Positions 7,099 through 14,720 are shown, counted from the first letter of the stretch. The stretch is DNA of 20,634 bases from JAOUEA01 sp041287635 (GCA_041287635.1 JBGGNG010000109.1:1-20634); one strand, 5' to 3'. The notes: generated by a model from the sequence alone, not told the origin. A program made the numbers and translations.

Positions 7099-7869
7099 GG
7101 GCAGCCGATCGCGGAAGAGGATGTAGCCGAGCCCCGCCGCCACGTCGAGCAGGAAGTGCGCCACGACGAACGGCCACGTGCGACGCCACCGAAGGAAGAG
7201 CACGGAGAAGAGCAGGCCCATCGCGAGGTTCCCGAGGAAGCCACCCCACCCCTGATACAGGTGGTAGGACGCCCGCAACGCCGAGCTGCCGACGACCGCA
7301 GCGAGCGGCGACCACGACAGCTGGCGCAGCCGCGTCACGAGGTAGCCCAGCACGATCACTTCCTCGACGAGGGCCGCCTCGAGCGCCGAGAGCAGCAGCA
7401 CCGGCACGGTCCACCAGTGCCCGAGTGGGGGCGCCGGGATCACGAAGCGGTTCACACCGAGCTCGACCGCCGCCAGGTACAGACCGAGGCCGGCGAGCCC
7501 GACGACCGCGAACAGACCGAGGCCCTTCGCGAGGTCGGGTCCGGGGCGGTCGGCCGCGAGCCCGATGCCGTCGAGGCCTTCGCCCGAGCGACGCACGAGG
7601 TGGACGACGAGGAACACAGGGGCCAGGCCGAAGACGAACCCCGCGAGCTGACGAGCGAGCTGGGTGCTCTGGTTCGCCGAGGCGACGATCGTGCCGGCGA
7701 GCGGCGCCTCCAACAGGCTGAGGATCGCGTACACCGCGCTCGCGAGCAGCGAGAGCAGCAGCACGACGACGACCTCTTCGGCGAGTGTCCGCCGGTCGGC
7801 CGGAGCCGGAGGGGTCGGCGCCTGCGGACCGAGCAGCCGTGCGCCGCGTGAGGGTTCGAGCTGCTCCAT
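7090..7869 (-). CDS. CPBP-family (Abi/CAAX protease-like) membrane protein with altered motifs
   Basis: 259-aa polytopic membrane protein with about seven to eight hydrophobic helices, of the CPBP intramembrane glutamic endopeptidase family. Motif 1 begins with Glu169-Glu170 (VEEVIVLGYL), but the usual Arg of EExxxR is Leu174. Motif 2 keeps His203 (ASYHLYQGWGG), but the Phe of FxxxH is Arg199. Motif 3 is intact in form (VAHFLLDVAAG, His238, Asp242). So the Glu and His residues tied to catalysis are present while two motif partners are changed. The N-terminal 25 residues are polar and Pro-rich. Start ATG 7869 is 7 nt behind a TACAGT hexamer. Peptidase activity, if any, and substrate are unknown. 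Confidence 0.87.
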   Translation of the reverse strand: MEQLEPSRGARLLGPQAPTPPAPADRRTLAEEVVVVLLLSLLASAVYAILSLLEAPLAGTIVASANQSTQLARQLAGFVFGLAPVFLVVHLVRRSGEGLDGIGLAADRPGPDLAKGLGLFAVVGLAGLGLYLAAVELGVNRFVIPAPPLGHWWTVPVLLLSALEAALVEEVIVLGYLVTRLRQLSWSPLAAVVGSSALRASYHLYQGWGGFLGNLAMGLLFSVLFLRWRRTWPFVVAHFLLDVAAGLGYILFRDRLPGF

Positions 7870-7876
7870 CGGGCTG

Positions 7877-7882
7877 ACTGTA
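7877..7882 (-). promoter_or_regulatory. Leaderless -10 element for the CPBP gene
   Basis: TACAGT on the minus strand followed by 7 nt and ATG at 7869. It shares the 103-bp divergent region with the FAD oxidoreductase promoter. Confidence 0.55.
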
Positions 7883-7919
7883 CGCAAGCCGGGGTTCCCT
7901 CGGGGGTCGGGGGCTCCTC

Positions 7920-7925
7920 TAGACT
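7920..7925 (+). promoter_or_regulatory. -10 element of the FAD oxidoreductase gene
   Basis: TAGACT, 47 nt before ATG 7973. It predicts a leader of about 40 nt carrying the purine-rich GGAAGGGG and GAGGGG ribosome-binding sequence. Confidence 0.4.
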
Positions 7926-7972
7926 TCGGCGGCGGCGACCGACGGGTTCGCCCGGAAGGGGATCGAGGGGCG

Positions 7973-9193
7973 ATGGCGAGAGGCGACGCGGCCGACCTGG
8001 TGGTGGTCGGCGCCGGCACGGTCGGCGGCTGGGCGTCCGTCTTCGCGCGCGAGGCCGGCCTCGACCGCGTCGTCGTGATCGATCGCGACCTCGCCGGCCT
8101 CGGCGCCTCGGGACGCGCGGCCGGCATGGTGCGCGCGCAGGGCGGCTCGCCAGACACCGTGAGGCTCGGCACGTGGTCGATCGGCTTCTACGAGGACCAG
8201 CACGACCGCTACGGCACCGACTCCGGCTTCGTCGGCCGCGGGTACGTGATCCTCGCTGCCTCCGCCGCCGACGAGCGCGCGGCCCACGAGCGCATCGAGA
8301 TGCAGCGCGCGGCGGGCCTCGACGTCCGCTGGGTCGACGCCGACGAGTTGCGTCGGCTGATCCCGGCGATGACCGAGGGGCGCGGCTTCCGCGGCGGCTC
8401 GTACGTCGCGACCGACGGCTGGGTCGATCCACCGCGGAACGTCCGGGCGTACGGGCTCGCGACGCAGCGCGCCGGCGTCGAGCTGCGCGAGCGGGTGGCG
8501 TTCACCGGGCTCCGCACCCGCGCCGGACGCGGCGGTCGGCGCCTCGTGACGGGCGTCGAGACCACGGCGGGCACGATCTCGACCGGCCGCGTGCTCCTCA
8601 CCGGCGGCCCCGCCCTGCAGGCGGTCGCGAAGGCCGCCGGCGCCCGCGCCTGGGTGGGCTACGCCCGTCACCAGGTCGTCGTGACCGAGCCGAGCGAGGC
8701 CTTGCACCCCGACACGACCGCGATGGCGTTCGACATCGCGAAGGGCATCTACTGGCGCCCCGAGGAGGGCGGCTTCCTGTGGGGCATGTCGAACCCCGCC
8801 GAGGAACCCGGCCCCGGCCGCTCGATCGACTGGCCGTACTTGCGGGCGATGGAACGCCGCCTGAATCGCCTCATGCCCGCGACGCGCGGGCTCGGCATCA
8901 AGAAGGCATGGGCCGCGACGATCGAGTACACGCCCGACCACCTGCCGCTCACCGGGCCGCTCGTGCTGCGCGACGGCACCGAGGTCGAGGGCGCGGGGAT
9001 CGCGAGCGCGTGCGGGCACGGCATGATGTGGGGCCCGGCCGTGTCGCGGATCGCCGCCGACCTGCTGCTCGAGGGCAGGACCGGTGTGGTGGAGCACGCC
9101 GACCACTTCCGCATGGACCGCTTCGACGAGGAGGGACGCTCGCCGTTCGTCGACCCGGTGGCGCTCCCCTTCCCGGTCGCGGTCGACGAGTGA
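7973..9193 (+). CDS. FAD-dependent oxidoreductase (DAO / sarcosine-oxidase-beta-like)
   Basis: 406-aa flavoprotein of the D-amino-acid oxidase/glycine oxidase fold (DAO), expected to oxidise a secondary or primary amine such as a methylated glycine; substrate not determined. The N-terminal dinucleotide-binding motif is VVGAGTVGG (Gly13, Gly15, Gly18), followed by the acidic end of strand 2 at VVIDRD. SGRAAGMVRAQGG then matches the FAD-contacting loop of sarcosine-oxidase-beta/dimethylglycine-type proteins. The mid-part has SYVATDGWVDPPR. The C-terminus has ATIEYTPDHLPLTGPL and ASACGHGMMWGPAVSRIAADLL, the second FAD-binding block. The ATG at 7973 follows purine-rich GAGGGG. It is a single gene, convergent with the pirin gene 15 nt away, so neighbours say little about the substrate. 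Confidence 0.9.
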   Translation: MARGDAADLVVVGAGTVGGWASVFAREAGLDRVVVIDRDLAGLGASGRAAGMVRAQGGSPDTVRLGTWSIGFYEDQHDRYGTDSGFVGRGYVILAASAADERAAHERIEMQRAAGLDVRWVDADELRRLIPAMTEGRGFRGGSYVATDGWVDPPRNVRAYGLATQRAGVELRERVAFTGLRTRAGRGGRRLVTGVETTAGTISTGRVLLTGGPALQAVAKAAGARAWVGYARHQVVVTEPSEALHPDTTAMAFDIAKGIYWRPEEGGFLWGMSNPAEEPGPGRSIDWPYLRAMERRLNRLMPATRGLGIKKAWAATIEYTPDHLPLTGPLVLRDGTEVEGAGIASACGHGMMWGPAVSRIAADLLLEGRTGVVEHADHFRMDRFDEEGRSPFVDPVALPFPVAVDE

Positions 9194-9208
9194 CCCGCCT
9201 GGCTTTCT

Positions 9209-9928
9209 TCAGGGCAGCTCGGGCTCGAGCGCGACATCCACGAGGATCAGCTCCGACGGCGCCGAGGCCACGACCTCGATCATCGGCTCGTCGGTGACCT
9301 GTGCCGCGTCCCCCGTCTCCATGCGCTCGCCGTTCACCGCGACGTCGCCCTCGATCACGTAGAGGTAGACGCCCCGTCCGGACGGCAGCTCATGGACGAC
9401 CGTCGCCGCCGGCGTCAGCCGTGACACGAACACGTGCGCATCCTGATGCACCAGCACCGCGTCGCCGCCGTCGCCGGAGATCACGCGCAGCAGCGTGTCG
9501 GTGCGGTCCTCCGGCGTGAAGACCCGCTGCTCGACGCCGGGCTCGAGGCTCCGTTCCCGGGGCATGATCCATATCTGGATGAACCGCATCGGGTCGGTCT
9601 CGCTCGCGTTCTGCTCGGAGTGCCACGCGCCGCGGCCGAGCGTCATGCGCTGCACCGAGCCGGCGGGCAGCGGGCCGGGCTCGCCGCCGACGTCGTCCTG
9701 GTGGCGGAACGAGCCTTCCACGACGTAGGTCAGGCCCTCGATGTCGCGATGCGGGTGCATCGGCCAGATCGCGCCGGGCACGAGCCGGTCGTCGTTGAAC
9801 ACGCGCATCGACCCGAACGAGACGTACTCCGGGTCGTGGTAGGAGTCGAACGAGAAGTGCCAGCGCGCGCGGAACCAGTCGCCGTCAACGTCGCTGATCT
9901 CGTCGTCGCGCCGGATCGCGATCGTCAC
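9209..9928 (-). CDS. Pirin family protein (quercetin 2,3-dioxygenase-like bicupin)
   Basis: 239-aa cupin protein of the pirin/YhhW family. The N-terminal cupin has the metal-binding set: HPHRDIE (His58, His60) and AWHSEQN (His103, Glu105), matching the His-His-His-Glu iron site of pirins. GLTYVVEGSFRHQD is the usual inter-strand block. The C-terminal cupin (about 150-235) lacks metal ligands, as usual. Family members bind Fe and some open flavonol rings, but physiological roles in bacteria differ. It starts with GTG at 9928, only 2 nt after the TAG of the AsnC-domain gene, so it is translated from the same mRNA. Its stop is 15 nt from that of the convergent FAD oxidoreductase gene. Confidence 0.93.
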   Translation of the reverse strand: MTIAIRRDDEISDVDGDWFRARWHFSFDSYHDPEYVSFGSMRVFNDDRLVPGAIWPMHPHRDIEGLTYVVEGSFRHQDDVGGEPGPLPAGSVQRMTLGRGAWHSEQNASETDPMRFIQIWIMPRERSLEPGVEQRVFTPEDRTDTLLRVISGDGGDAVLVHQDAHVFVSRLTPAATVVHELPSGRGVYLYVIEGDVAVNGERMETGDAAQVTDEPMIEVVASAPSELILVDVALEPELP

Positions 9929-9930
9929 GA

Positions 9931-10164
9931 CTACAGCAGCAGCACCGGGCAGGTGAGGGTGCGCGTGATGCCCTCGAGCTCCTGCATCGGCATGACGGTC
10001 GCCTTCGCGAGTTGGTCGAGGTCGGCGGCCTCCGCACGGGCGACCACGTCGTAGGGCCCGGTCACCGGGTCGACCTGCACCACGCCGTCGATCGCTCGGA
10101 TCTGCTCGGTCACCTGGCCGGCCTTGCCGACCTCGGTCTGGATCAGGATGTACGCGTTGACCAC
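9931..10164 (-). CDS. Stand-alone Lrp/AsnC ligand-binding (RAM) domain protein
   Basis: 77-aa protein made only of the AsnC-type C-terminal alpha/beta sandwich: AYILIQTEVGKAGQVTEQI, then VQVDPVTGPYDVVARAEA (the GxYD ligand-loop region) and a final strand GITRTLTCPVLLL. It lacks the helix-turn-helix, so it cannot bind DNA alone. Such orphan RAM domains can form rings or pair with full-length Lrp proteins; the ligand, possibly an amino acid, is unknown. It starts with GTG at 10164, with a run of Gs (AGGGGGG) 5 nt upstream. It lies 9 nt behind the repeat protein gene and 2 nt before the pirin gene, so the three look like one operon. Confidence 0.9.
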   Translation of the reverse strand: MVNAYILIQTEVGKAGQVTEQIRAIDGVVQVDPVTGPYDVVARAEAADLDQLAKATVMPMQELEGITRTLTCPVLLL

Positions 10165-10173
10165 GACGCCCCC

Positions 10174-10566
10174 CTATCCCTCGGCCCCGCCATCGGTGGC
10201 GCCGTCGGTGGCGCCGTCACCGGTGCCGCCCCCCGCGTCCTTCTTGCTGTCGAGCATGCCCTTCGCCTTGTCGAGCAGGTCGCCGCTGGCTCCGACCGCC
10301 TTGTCGACGACCGGCTGCACCTTCACGACCAGGTCGCCGGCGGCCGCACGGGCCTTGTCGAGCACCGGATCGGCCTTCGACGAGAGGTCGCCCGTCGCGT
10401 CCTTCGCCTTGCCGACGACCGGCTGCGCCTTCTCGACCAGGCTGCCGGCGGTCTCCGCCGCCTTGCCCGCGAGCGTGCTCGCCGTGCCGGCCGCCTTGCC
10501 GGCGAGATCGCCGGCCGTGCCCTTCGCCTTGTCGACGATGCCCTTGTCCTTCTGAGCCTCACCCAT
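10174..10566 (-). CDS. Lys/Ala-rich protein of four exact 18-residue repeats
   Basis: 130-aa hydrophilic protein that I cannot place in a named family. Residues 13-23 and 24-34 are two 11-mers of the form KAxxTAxxLAG. Residues 35-52, 53-70, 71-88 and 89-106 are four consecutive 18-mers, each an 11-mer KAxxAxGDLxx joined to a 7-mer KAxPVxD, with Pro at position 15 in the first three (49, 67, 85) and Gly in the last. Eighteen residues are five alpha-helical turns, so every repeat presents the same face. The C-tail is Gly/Asp-rich (GATDGATDGGAEG). It recalls LEA-like or CsbD-like stress proteins and small Lys/Ala-rich actinobacterial proteins, but this is only resemblance. Start ATG 10566 has an excellent AGGAGG 5 nt upstream. 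No signal peptide is visible. Confidence 0.85.
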   Translation of the reverse strand: MGEAQKDKGIVDKAKGTAGDLAGKAAGTASTLAGKAAETAGSLVEKAQPVVGKAKDATGDLSSKADPVLDKARAAAGDLVVKVQPVVDKAVGASGDLLDKAKGMLDSKKDAGGGTGDGATDGATDGGAEG

Positions 10567-10618
10567 CGGTTCCTCCTCGATCGCGCCCTGGCCCTCCATC
10601 GTCCCGGCGGCGGCGTCC

Positions 10619-10636
10619 ACCTGCAAATGCGCAGGT
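10619..10636. promoter_or_regulatory. Inverted repeat upstream of the repeat-protein operon
   Basis: ACCTGC - aaatgc - GCAGGT, perfect 6-bp arms, 53 nt upstream of the repeat-protein ATG and touching the stop codon of the APH gene. On the minus strand it contains GCATTTGCA, also present at the rhodanese start (15348-15356). It could be an operator or a small hairpin; no clear -10 hexamer lies next to it. Confidence 0.3.
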
Positions 10637-11532
10637 CAGGACGCCGGTCGGTCCGGTCGGGTCAGCACCGCCAGTCGTGCACGGAAGCCCGCGAGGCCCG
10701 CGTCCACGTGTTCGCGACGCTCGACCTGCAGTCCGTGGTCGAGGTCGTGCAGGGGCATCAGCACGAAGGAGAGCCGGGCCCGCGTCGCGAAGCCCGGGTC
10801 AGGGGCGCCCCCGTACGCGGCGAGCGCGCGCTCGCCGACGGCGGGCATCTCGTGCACCCACCAGGCGAAGTCCCACGCCGGGTCGCCGATGCCGACCTCT
10901 TCCCAGTCGAGCACCCCCGAGAGGTCACCCGAGGCCGACACGAGCACGTGCTCGGGACCGAGGTCGCCGTGGGTCACGCACGGGGCGAACCGCCATGCGG
11001 CGTCGTCGTCCAGCACCCCGTCGATCGCCGTCGACGCGGCGTCGAGCTCCTGCGCCTGCAGGTGCCCCGCGGCGAGATCGCGCAGGCGCACCCACTCGGC
11101 CCGCAGCCCCTCGCGGACCGTGTCCGCGGTCTCGGACCGCATGCCGAGGAACTCCGGCGGCACCATGTGCAGGTCGTACAGGAAGCGCCCCAGCCGCTCG
11201 GGCCACAGGCCCTCGTCGCCGACCGTGTCGCACGGGTCGCCGGCCAGCGCGCGGTACCCCACGCAGACGGGCTCCCGCGAGACGAGCTCGGGCATCGGCA
11301 CCGACGCGGAGACCTCACCGGAGAGCTCCGGCAGCACCTCGATCTGGCGGAGCAGCCGTTCCCGCGCGTAAAGGGTGCGAGGGAGCTGCACGATCCACTC
11401 GCGATCGACGCGGTAGGTGTCGCACGTCCACCCGCCGACGATCGGTTCGAACTCGTCGAGCGCGAGCTGCGGGAACAGCGCGGCCACGAGGTCGCGGTGC
11501 GCCGCGACCGAGCGGTCCTCCGATCCGCTCAC
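10636..11532 (-). CDS. Aminoglycoside/macrolide phosphotransferase-like kinase (APH family)
   Basis: 298-aa protein-kinase-like fold enzyme of the APH family. The catalytic loop is THGDLGPEHVL (His188, Asp190), in which the usual Asn of HGDxxxxN is His; this variant is typical of one APH subgroup that includes macrolide-phosphotransferase-like proteins. The metal-binding segment is GVLDWEEVGIGDPAWDFAWW. The N-terminal lobe begins FEPIVGGWTCDTYRVDREWIVQLPR, corresponding to the nucleotide-binding strands. It starts at GTG 11532, 4 nt after the MFS stop, so it is translationally linked to the carrier gene. Small-molecule phosphorylation is inferred from family; whether it gives antibiotic resistance or acts on a metabolite cannot be told. 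Confidence 0.87.
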   Translation of the reverse strand: MSGSEDRSVAAHRDLVAALFPQLALDEFEPIVGGWTCDTYRVDREWIVQLPRTLYARERLLRQIEVLPELSGEVSASVPMPELVSREPVCVGYRALAGDPCDTVGDEGLWPERLGRFLYDLHMVPPEFLGMRSETADTVREGLRAEWVRLRDLAAGHLQAQELDAASTAIDGVLDDDAAWRFAPCVTHGDLGPEHVLVSASGDLSGVLDWEEVGIGDPAWDFAWWVHEMPAVGERALAAYGGAPDPGFATRARLSFVLMPLHDLDHGLQVERREHVDAGLAGFRARLAVLTRPDRPAS

Positions 11533-11536
11533 GACC

Positions 11537-12784
11537 TCACCCCAGCGGCTCCGGCGGCGCGATCGAGGGATCGGCGGGCACGTCGTCGGCCTCGGTGAGC
11601 GGCCGGTCGAGCTCGGGGCCGCGCAGCGCGAACCAGGCGACGACTCCCCCGGCGAGCGCGAGCGCCGACGCGCCCGCATAGAGGGTCATCGGCCCCGCGG
11701 TCTCGTAGACGAACCCGCCGAGGCCGGCGCCGAGGATCGGGCCGAGGCCGAAGCCGACCATCTGGGCGACCGAGTTCCCGGTCGAGTACAGCGACGAGGG
11801 CAGGAGGCGGCCGACCACGACGACGCCCGTCGTGAACAGCATGCTGAACGCGATGCCCTCGAGCACGGTGAGCAGCGACACGATCGTGGGGTTCGAGATC
11901 GACCCCCAGAGCAGGAACCCGAGCGCGTAGACGGCACAGCCCAGCACGTACACGCGACGGAGGCCGAGCCGCGCCTGCAGGCGCGAACTCGAGCGCATCA
12001 TCGGCACCTCGATCAGCCCACCGACGGCGGTCCCGATGCCGATCAGCAGGGGGCCGCCACCCTCGCTCGCGATCTTGAGCCCGACGAAGTTCCACGCGGC
12101 GTTGAACCCGGTCCACACCAGGAACAGCGCGGCCAGGAACCCCCAGAACCGGGGAGCGTGGTGGAACACCGCCCCGACCGTGCCGAGCCGGCTTCCCCCG
12201 GTCGCGGCTTCGTGACGAGGGATGTCGCGCGGCACCGTGAACGACCAGGCGAACACGAGCACGCTCGCGAGCGCGTAGATCGGCATCGCCCACTCGATGC
12301 CCGCGGCCTGGAAGAGCCAGCCGAGGGTGAGACAGCCGATCGCGTAGGTGAAGCTCTCCCACGAGCGGATCTTGCCGTAGTCGCTCATGCGCTCGGCCCC
12401 GAGGTGCTCGAGCGTGATCGCGTCGATGTTGGGGCCTGTGCTCACCATCGCGCCCGCGAGGAAGAACCCGGCGACCGCGATCGCGACCATGCCGTCGACG
12501 CCGGCCAGCACGAGCCCGAACACCGCCGACAGGAACGCCCCGATCTGCAACGACGTCCGCCTGCCGATCGTCGCATCGGCGAGGTGACCCCAGAGCGGGT
12601 TCAGCACGATGCGCGCGACGGCCATCGCGGCGATCACGAGACCGATGCCGCTCTCCGTGAGCCCCTTGTCGTCGAGGTAGAGCGCGAGGAACGGGAAGAA
12701 TGCCGCGATCACGAACCCGAACGTGAGGAAGAGCCCGCGCACGGCGGCGTCGGGGCGGATCTCTCGGGCGCGTTGACCGACCAC
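11537..12784 (-). CDS. MFS transporter (12 membrane segments)
   Basis: 415-aa carrier of the major facilitator superfamily, closest in form to the MFS_1-like/PPP (phenylpropionate permease-like) group. The first half has a helix pair (FLTFGFVIAAFFPFLALYL and beyond) and the loop-2/3 signature NPLWGHLADATIGRRTSLQI. TGPNIDAITLEHLG and GKIRSWESFTYAIGCLTLGWLF follow, as in PPP-type permeases. A charged central loop (PRDIPRHEAATGGSR) precedes the second six helices. The C-tail is acidic and Pro-rich. GTG 12784 is taken as start with AGAGG upstream. It precedes the APH-like kinase by 4 nt; together they could import or export, and phosphorylate, one compound, which is inference. Confidence 0.9.
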   Translation of the reverse strand: MVGQRAREIRPDAAVRGLFLTFGFVIAAFFPFLALYLDDKGLTESGIGLVIAAMAVARIVLNPLWGHLADATIGRRTSLQIGAFLSAVFGLVLAGVDGMVAIAVAGFFLAGAMVSTGPNIDAITLEHLGAERMSDYGKIRSWESFTYAIGCLTLGWLFQAAGIEWAMPIYALASVLVFAWSFTVPRDIPRHEAATGGSRLGTVGAVFHHAPRFWGFLAALFLVWTGFNAAWNFVGLKIASEGGGPLLIGIGTAVGGLIEVPMMRSSSRLQARLGLRRVYVLGCAVYALGFLLWGSISNPTIVSLLTVLEGIAFSMLFTTGVVVVGRLLPSSLYSTGNSVAQMVGFGLGPILGAGLGGFVYETAGPMTLYAGASALALAGGVVAWFALRGPELDRPLTEADDVPADPSIAPPEPLG

Positions 12785-12829
12785 GTGGCGTGACCTCTGC
12801 GGACGTTGGGGCAGCGGATCCGGACCGGG

Positions 12830-12835
12830 ACAGTA
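12830..12835 (-). promoter_or_regulatory. -10 element of the MFS-APH unit
   Basis: TACTGT on the minus strand, 45 nt before GTG 12784, in the 59-bp gap after the upstream kinase gene. The leader would carry AGAGG as ribosome-binding site. Confidence 0.35.
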
Positions 12836-12843
12836 TGCGGGCG

Positions 12844-13782
12844 CTAGGCCTGTCGTACCTCGGCCCGATCGGCGAGCAGGGCGGCGCGGGCCGGCTCCAG
12901 CATGCCGGCGCCCGGCAGCTCGGCGTTCGCCGTCGCCGCTCCGAGGCCGAGCCGCAGAGCTGCGTCCCAGCCGTCGCCTCGATCGAGTGCCGTCACGAGC
13001 CCGGCGAGGAAGGCGTCGCCGCTGCCGACCGGGTAGCGCCCGCGCACGTAGAGGTGCCCTTCGAACAGCGTGCCGTCGGGGGCGGCGAGCACGACGCCCT
13101 CGGCGCCCCGGGTCACGACCCCGGCGTGGCCGTCACCGCCGGCGAGGTCGCGCAGCTTCGCCGCGGCGGCGAGCGCATCGTCGCGCCGCGACGTCGGCAC
13201 CCCGAGCAACCCTCTCGCCTCCAGGGCGTTGACCTTCACGACGTCGGGCTGGGCCTCGAGTCCGAGTCGCAGGCGGTCTCCCTCGGCGTCGAGCGCGACC
13301 CGCACGCCTTCCACCCGCCCATCGCGGACGAGATCGCGGTAGCCCTGGTCGGGAGCGCCGACGGGGGTCGAGCCGCTGATCGTGAGCCACCCCCCCGGCA
13401 CCCAGGTCGACTCGACCGCGTGCAGCAGCTCCGCCCAGGCCGCCGACGGCACGTCGGAGCCGTGCTCGTAGAACTCGGTCAGCCCTCCGGTCTCACGGTC
13501 GGCGACCGACAGCGACGAGCGGTTCTCACCGTGGGTCCACACGGCGCGCAGGGCCACGCCCTCGACGCCGAGCATCTCCTCGATCCACTTGCCCGTGTTG
13601 CCTCGGAGCAGCGCGACCGCGACGGCCTTCGCTCCGAGCGCGTGCGCCGCTCGAGCGGCGTTGAGCCCCTTGCCGCCGGGGACCTGCACGAACCCCTCGG
13701 GCCGGTGGATGTCGCCGCGCACGAGCCGCTGGATCTCGAAGAGCTTGTCGACCGACGGGTTCGCGGCAAGACAGACGATCAC
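12844..13782 (-). CDS. PfkB-family kinase, 1-phosphofructokinase (FruK/LacC)-like
   Basis: 312-aa sugar kinase. The N-terminus MIVCLAANPSVDKLFEI matches the A/L-NPxxD start of the FruK/LacC/PfkB branch that phosphorylates sugar phosphates. VPGGKGLNAARAAHALG is PfkB signature 1. The C-terminal anion-hole and base motif is PVGSGDAFLAG with catalytic Asp256. Start GTG 13782 overlaps the stop of the upstream kinase (GTGA), showing translational coupling; frames extending upstream would run inside that gene. No PTS or sugar permease gene is next to it, so the substrate (fructose 1-phosphate, tagatose 6-phosphate or another) is open. Confidence 0.9.
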   Translation of the reverse strand: MIVCLAANPSVDKLFEIQRLVRGDIHRPEGFVQVPGGKGLNAARAAHALGAKAVAVALLRGNTGKWIEEMLGVEGVALRAVWTHGENRSSLSVADRETGGLTEFYEHGSDVPSAAWAELLHAVESTWVPGGWLTISGSTPVGAPDQGYRDLVRDGRVEGVRVALDAEGDRLRLGLEAQPDVVKVNALEARGLLGVPTSRRDDALAAAAKLRDLAGGDGHAGVVTRGAEGVVLAAPDGTLFEGHLYVRGRYPVGSGDAFLAGLVTALDRGDGWDAALRLGLGAATANAELPGAGMLEPARAALLADRAEVRQA

Positions 13783-14714
13783 GCGGGGCTCCCGGCCGAG
13801 ATCGCGCCGAGCGCCTCCTGCATCGTCGGCTGCCCGTCGACGCCGCCGGCCGCCCGGGTCGAGAGCGCCCCGCACGCGTTCGCGACCGCGAGGCACCGCT
13901 CGAGGGGCTCACCGCCGAGCATCGCGGCGACGAAGCCCGCGTCGAACGAGTCGCCGGCCCCTGTCGTGTCGACGGTCGCGACCGGCACCGCGGCCACCTC
14001 GACGCGCTCGCCGGGACCGGCGGCGATCGCGCCGCGCGCGCCCGCCTTCACCACGACGAGCGGCCCGCGAGACCGGAGCGTGGCGATCGCCGCCTCGAGG
14101 TCGGACGTGTGCGCGAGGCGGGCCACCTCGATCTCGTTCGGCAGCAGCACGTCGACCGAGGGCAACAGGGCGTCGAGTCCGCCGTTCCATGCCCCGCTCG
14201 GGTCCCAGTTCGGGTCGACCGATGTGGTCGCCCCGCGCCCGCGGGCGTCGGCGAACAGACGCGGCAGGTCCTGCGCGAGGCCCGTCTGCAGGAAGTAGGA
14301 GCTCACGTGCACATGGCGAGCCGATGCCAGCAGGTCGGCGTCGATCGAGGCCGCCCGCAGATCGCCGATCGTGCCGGGCGCCGTGAGGATCGCCCGGTCG
14401 TCGGGGCGCGACAGCACGACCGTGACCCCGGTCGGCCGCTGCGGATCGACGGCGAGCCCCGAGACGTGCACGCCGCGGGCGACGAGCTGCTCACGCATGT
14501 ACGCGCCGAAGAGGTCGTCGCCGACGACGCCCACGAAGGCCACGCGTAGACCCAGCCGGGCGGCGCCGCACGCCATGATCGCGCCCGAGCCGCCGACGGT
14601 GAGCCGCGCATCGTCGACCAGGCGCTCCGCCTGCCCGAACGCCGGGGTCACGTCGTCGCCCCGCATCACGAGATCAGGGTTGGCGTCGCCGAGCACCACC
14701 AGATCGAGGTCCAC
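13779..14714 (-). CDS. PfkB-family carbohydrate kinase, ribokinase-like
   Basis: 311-aa kinase of the ribokinase branch. The N-terminal strand is DLVVLGDANPDLVMRG, followed by LTVGGSGAIMACGAARLGL (signature 1) and VGVVGDDLFGAYMREQL. Central SVDPNWDPSGAWN and LLPNEIEVARL blocks follow. The C-terminal DTTGAGDSFDAGFVAAML motif carries the catalytic base Asp255. It starts at GTG 14714 six nt behind a TAGTCT hexamer. It is the first gene of a coupled two-kinase operon. The substrate is not evident; sequence of this type covers ribose, fructose, 2-keto-3-deoxygluconate and nucleoside kinases. Confidence 0.92.
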   Translation of the reverse strand: MDLDLVVLGDANPDLVMRGDDVTPAFGQAERLVDDARLTVGGSGAIMACGAARLGLRVAFVGVVGDDLFGAYMREQLVARGVHVSGLAVDPQRPTGVTVVLSRPDDRAILTAPGTIGDLRAASIDADLLASARHVHVSSYFLQTGLAQDLPRLFADARGRGATTSVDPNWDPSGAWNGGLDALLPSVDVLLPNEIEVARLAHTSDLEAAIATLRSRGPLVVVKAGARGAIAAGPGERVEVAAVPVATVDTTGAGDSFDAGFVAAMLGGEPLERCLAVANACGALSTRAAGGVDGQPTMQEALGAISAGSPA

Positions 14715-14720
14715 GACGTG

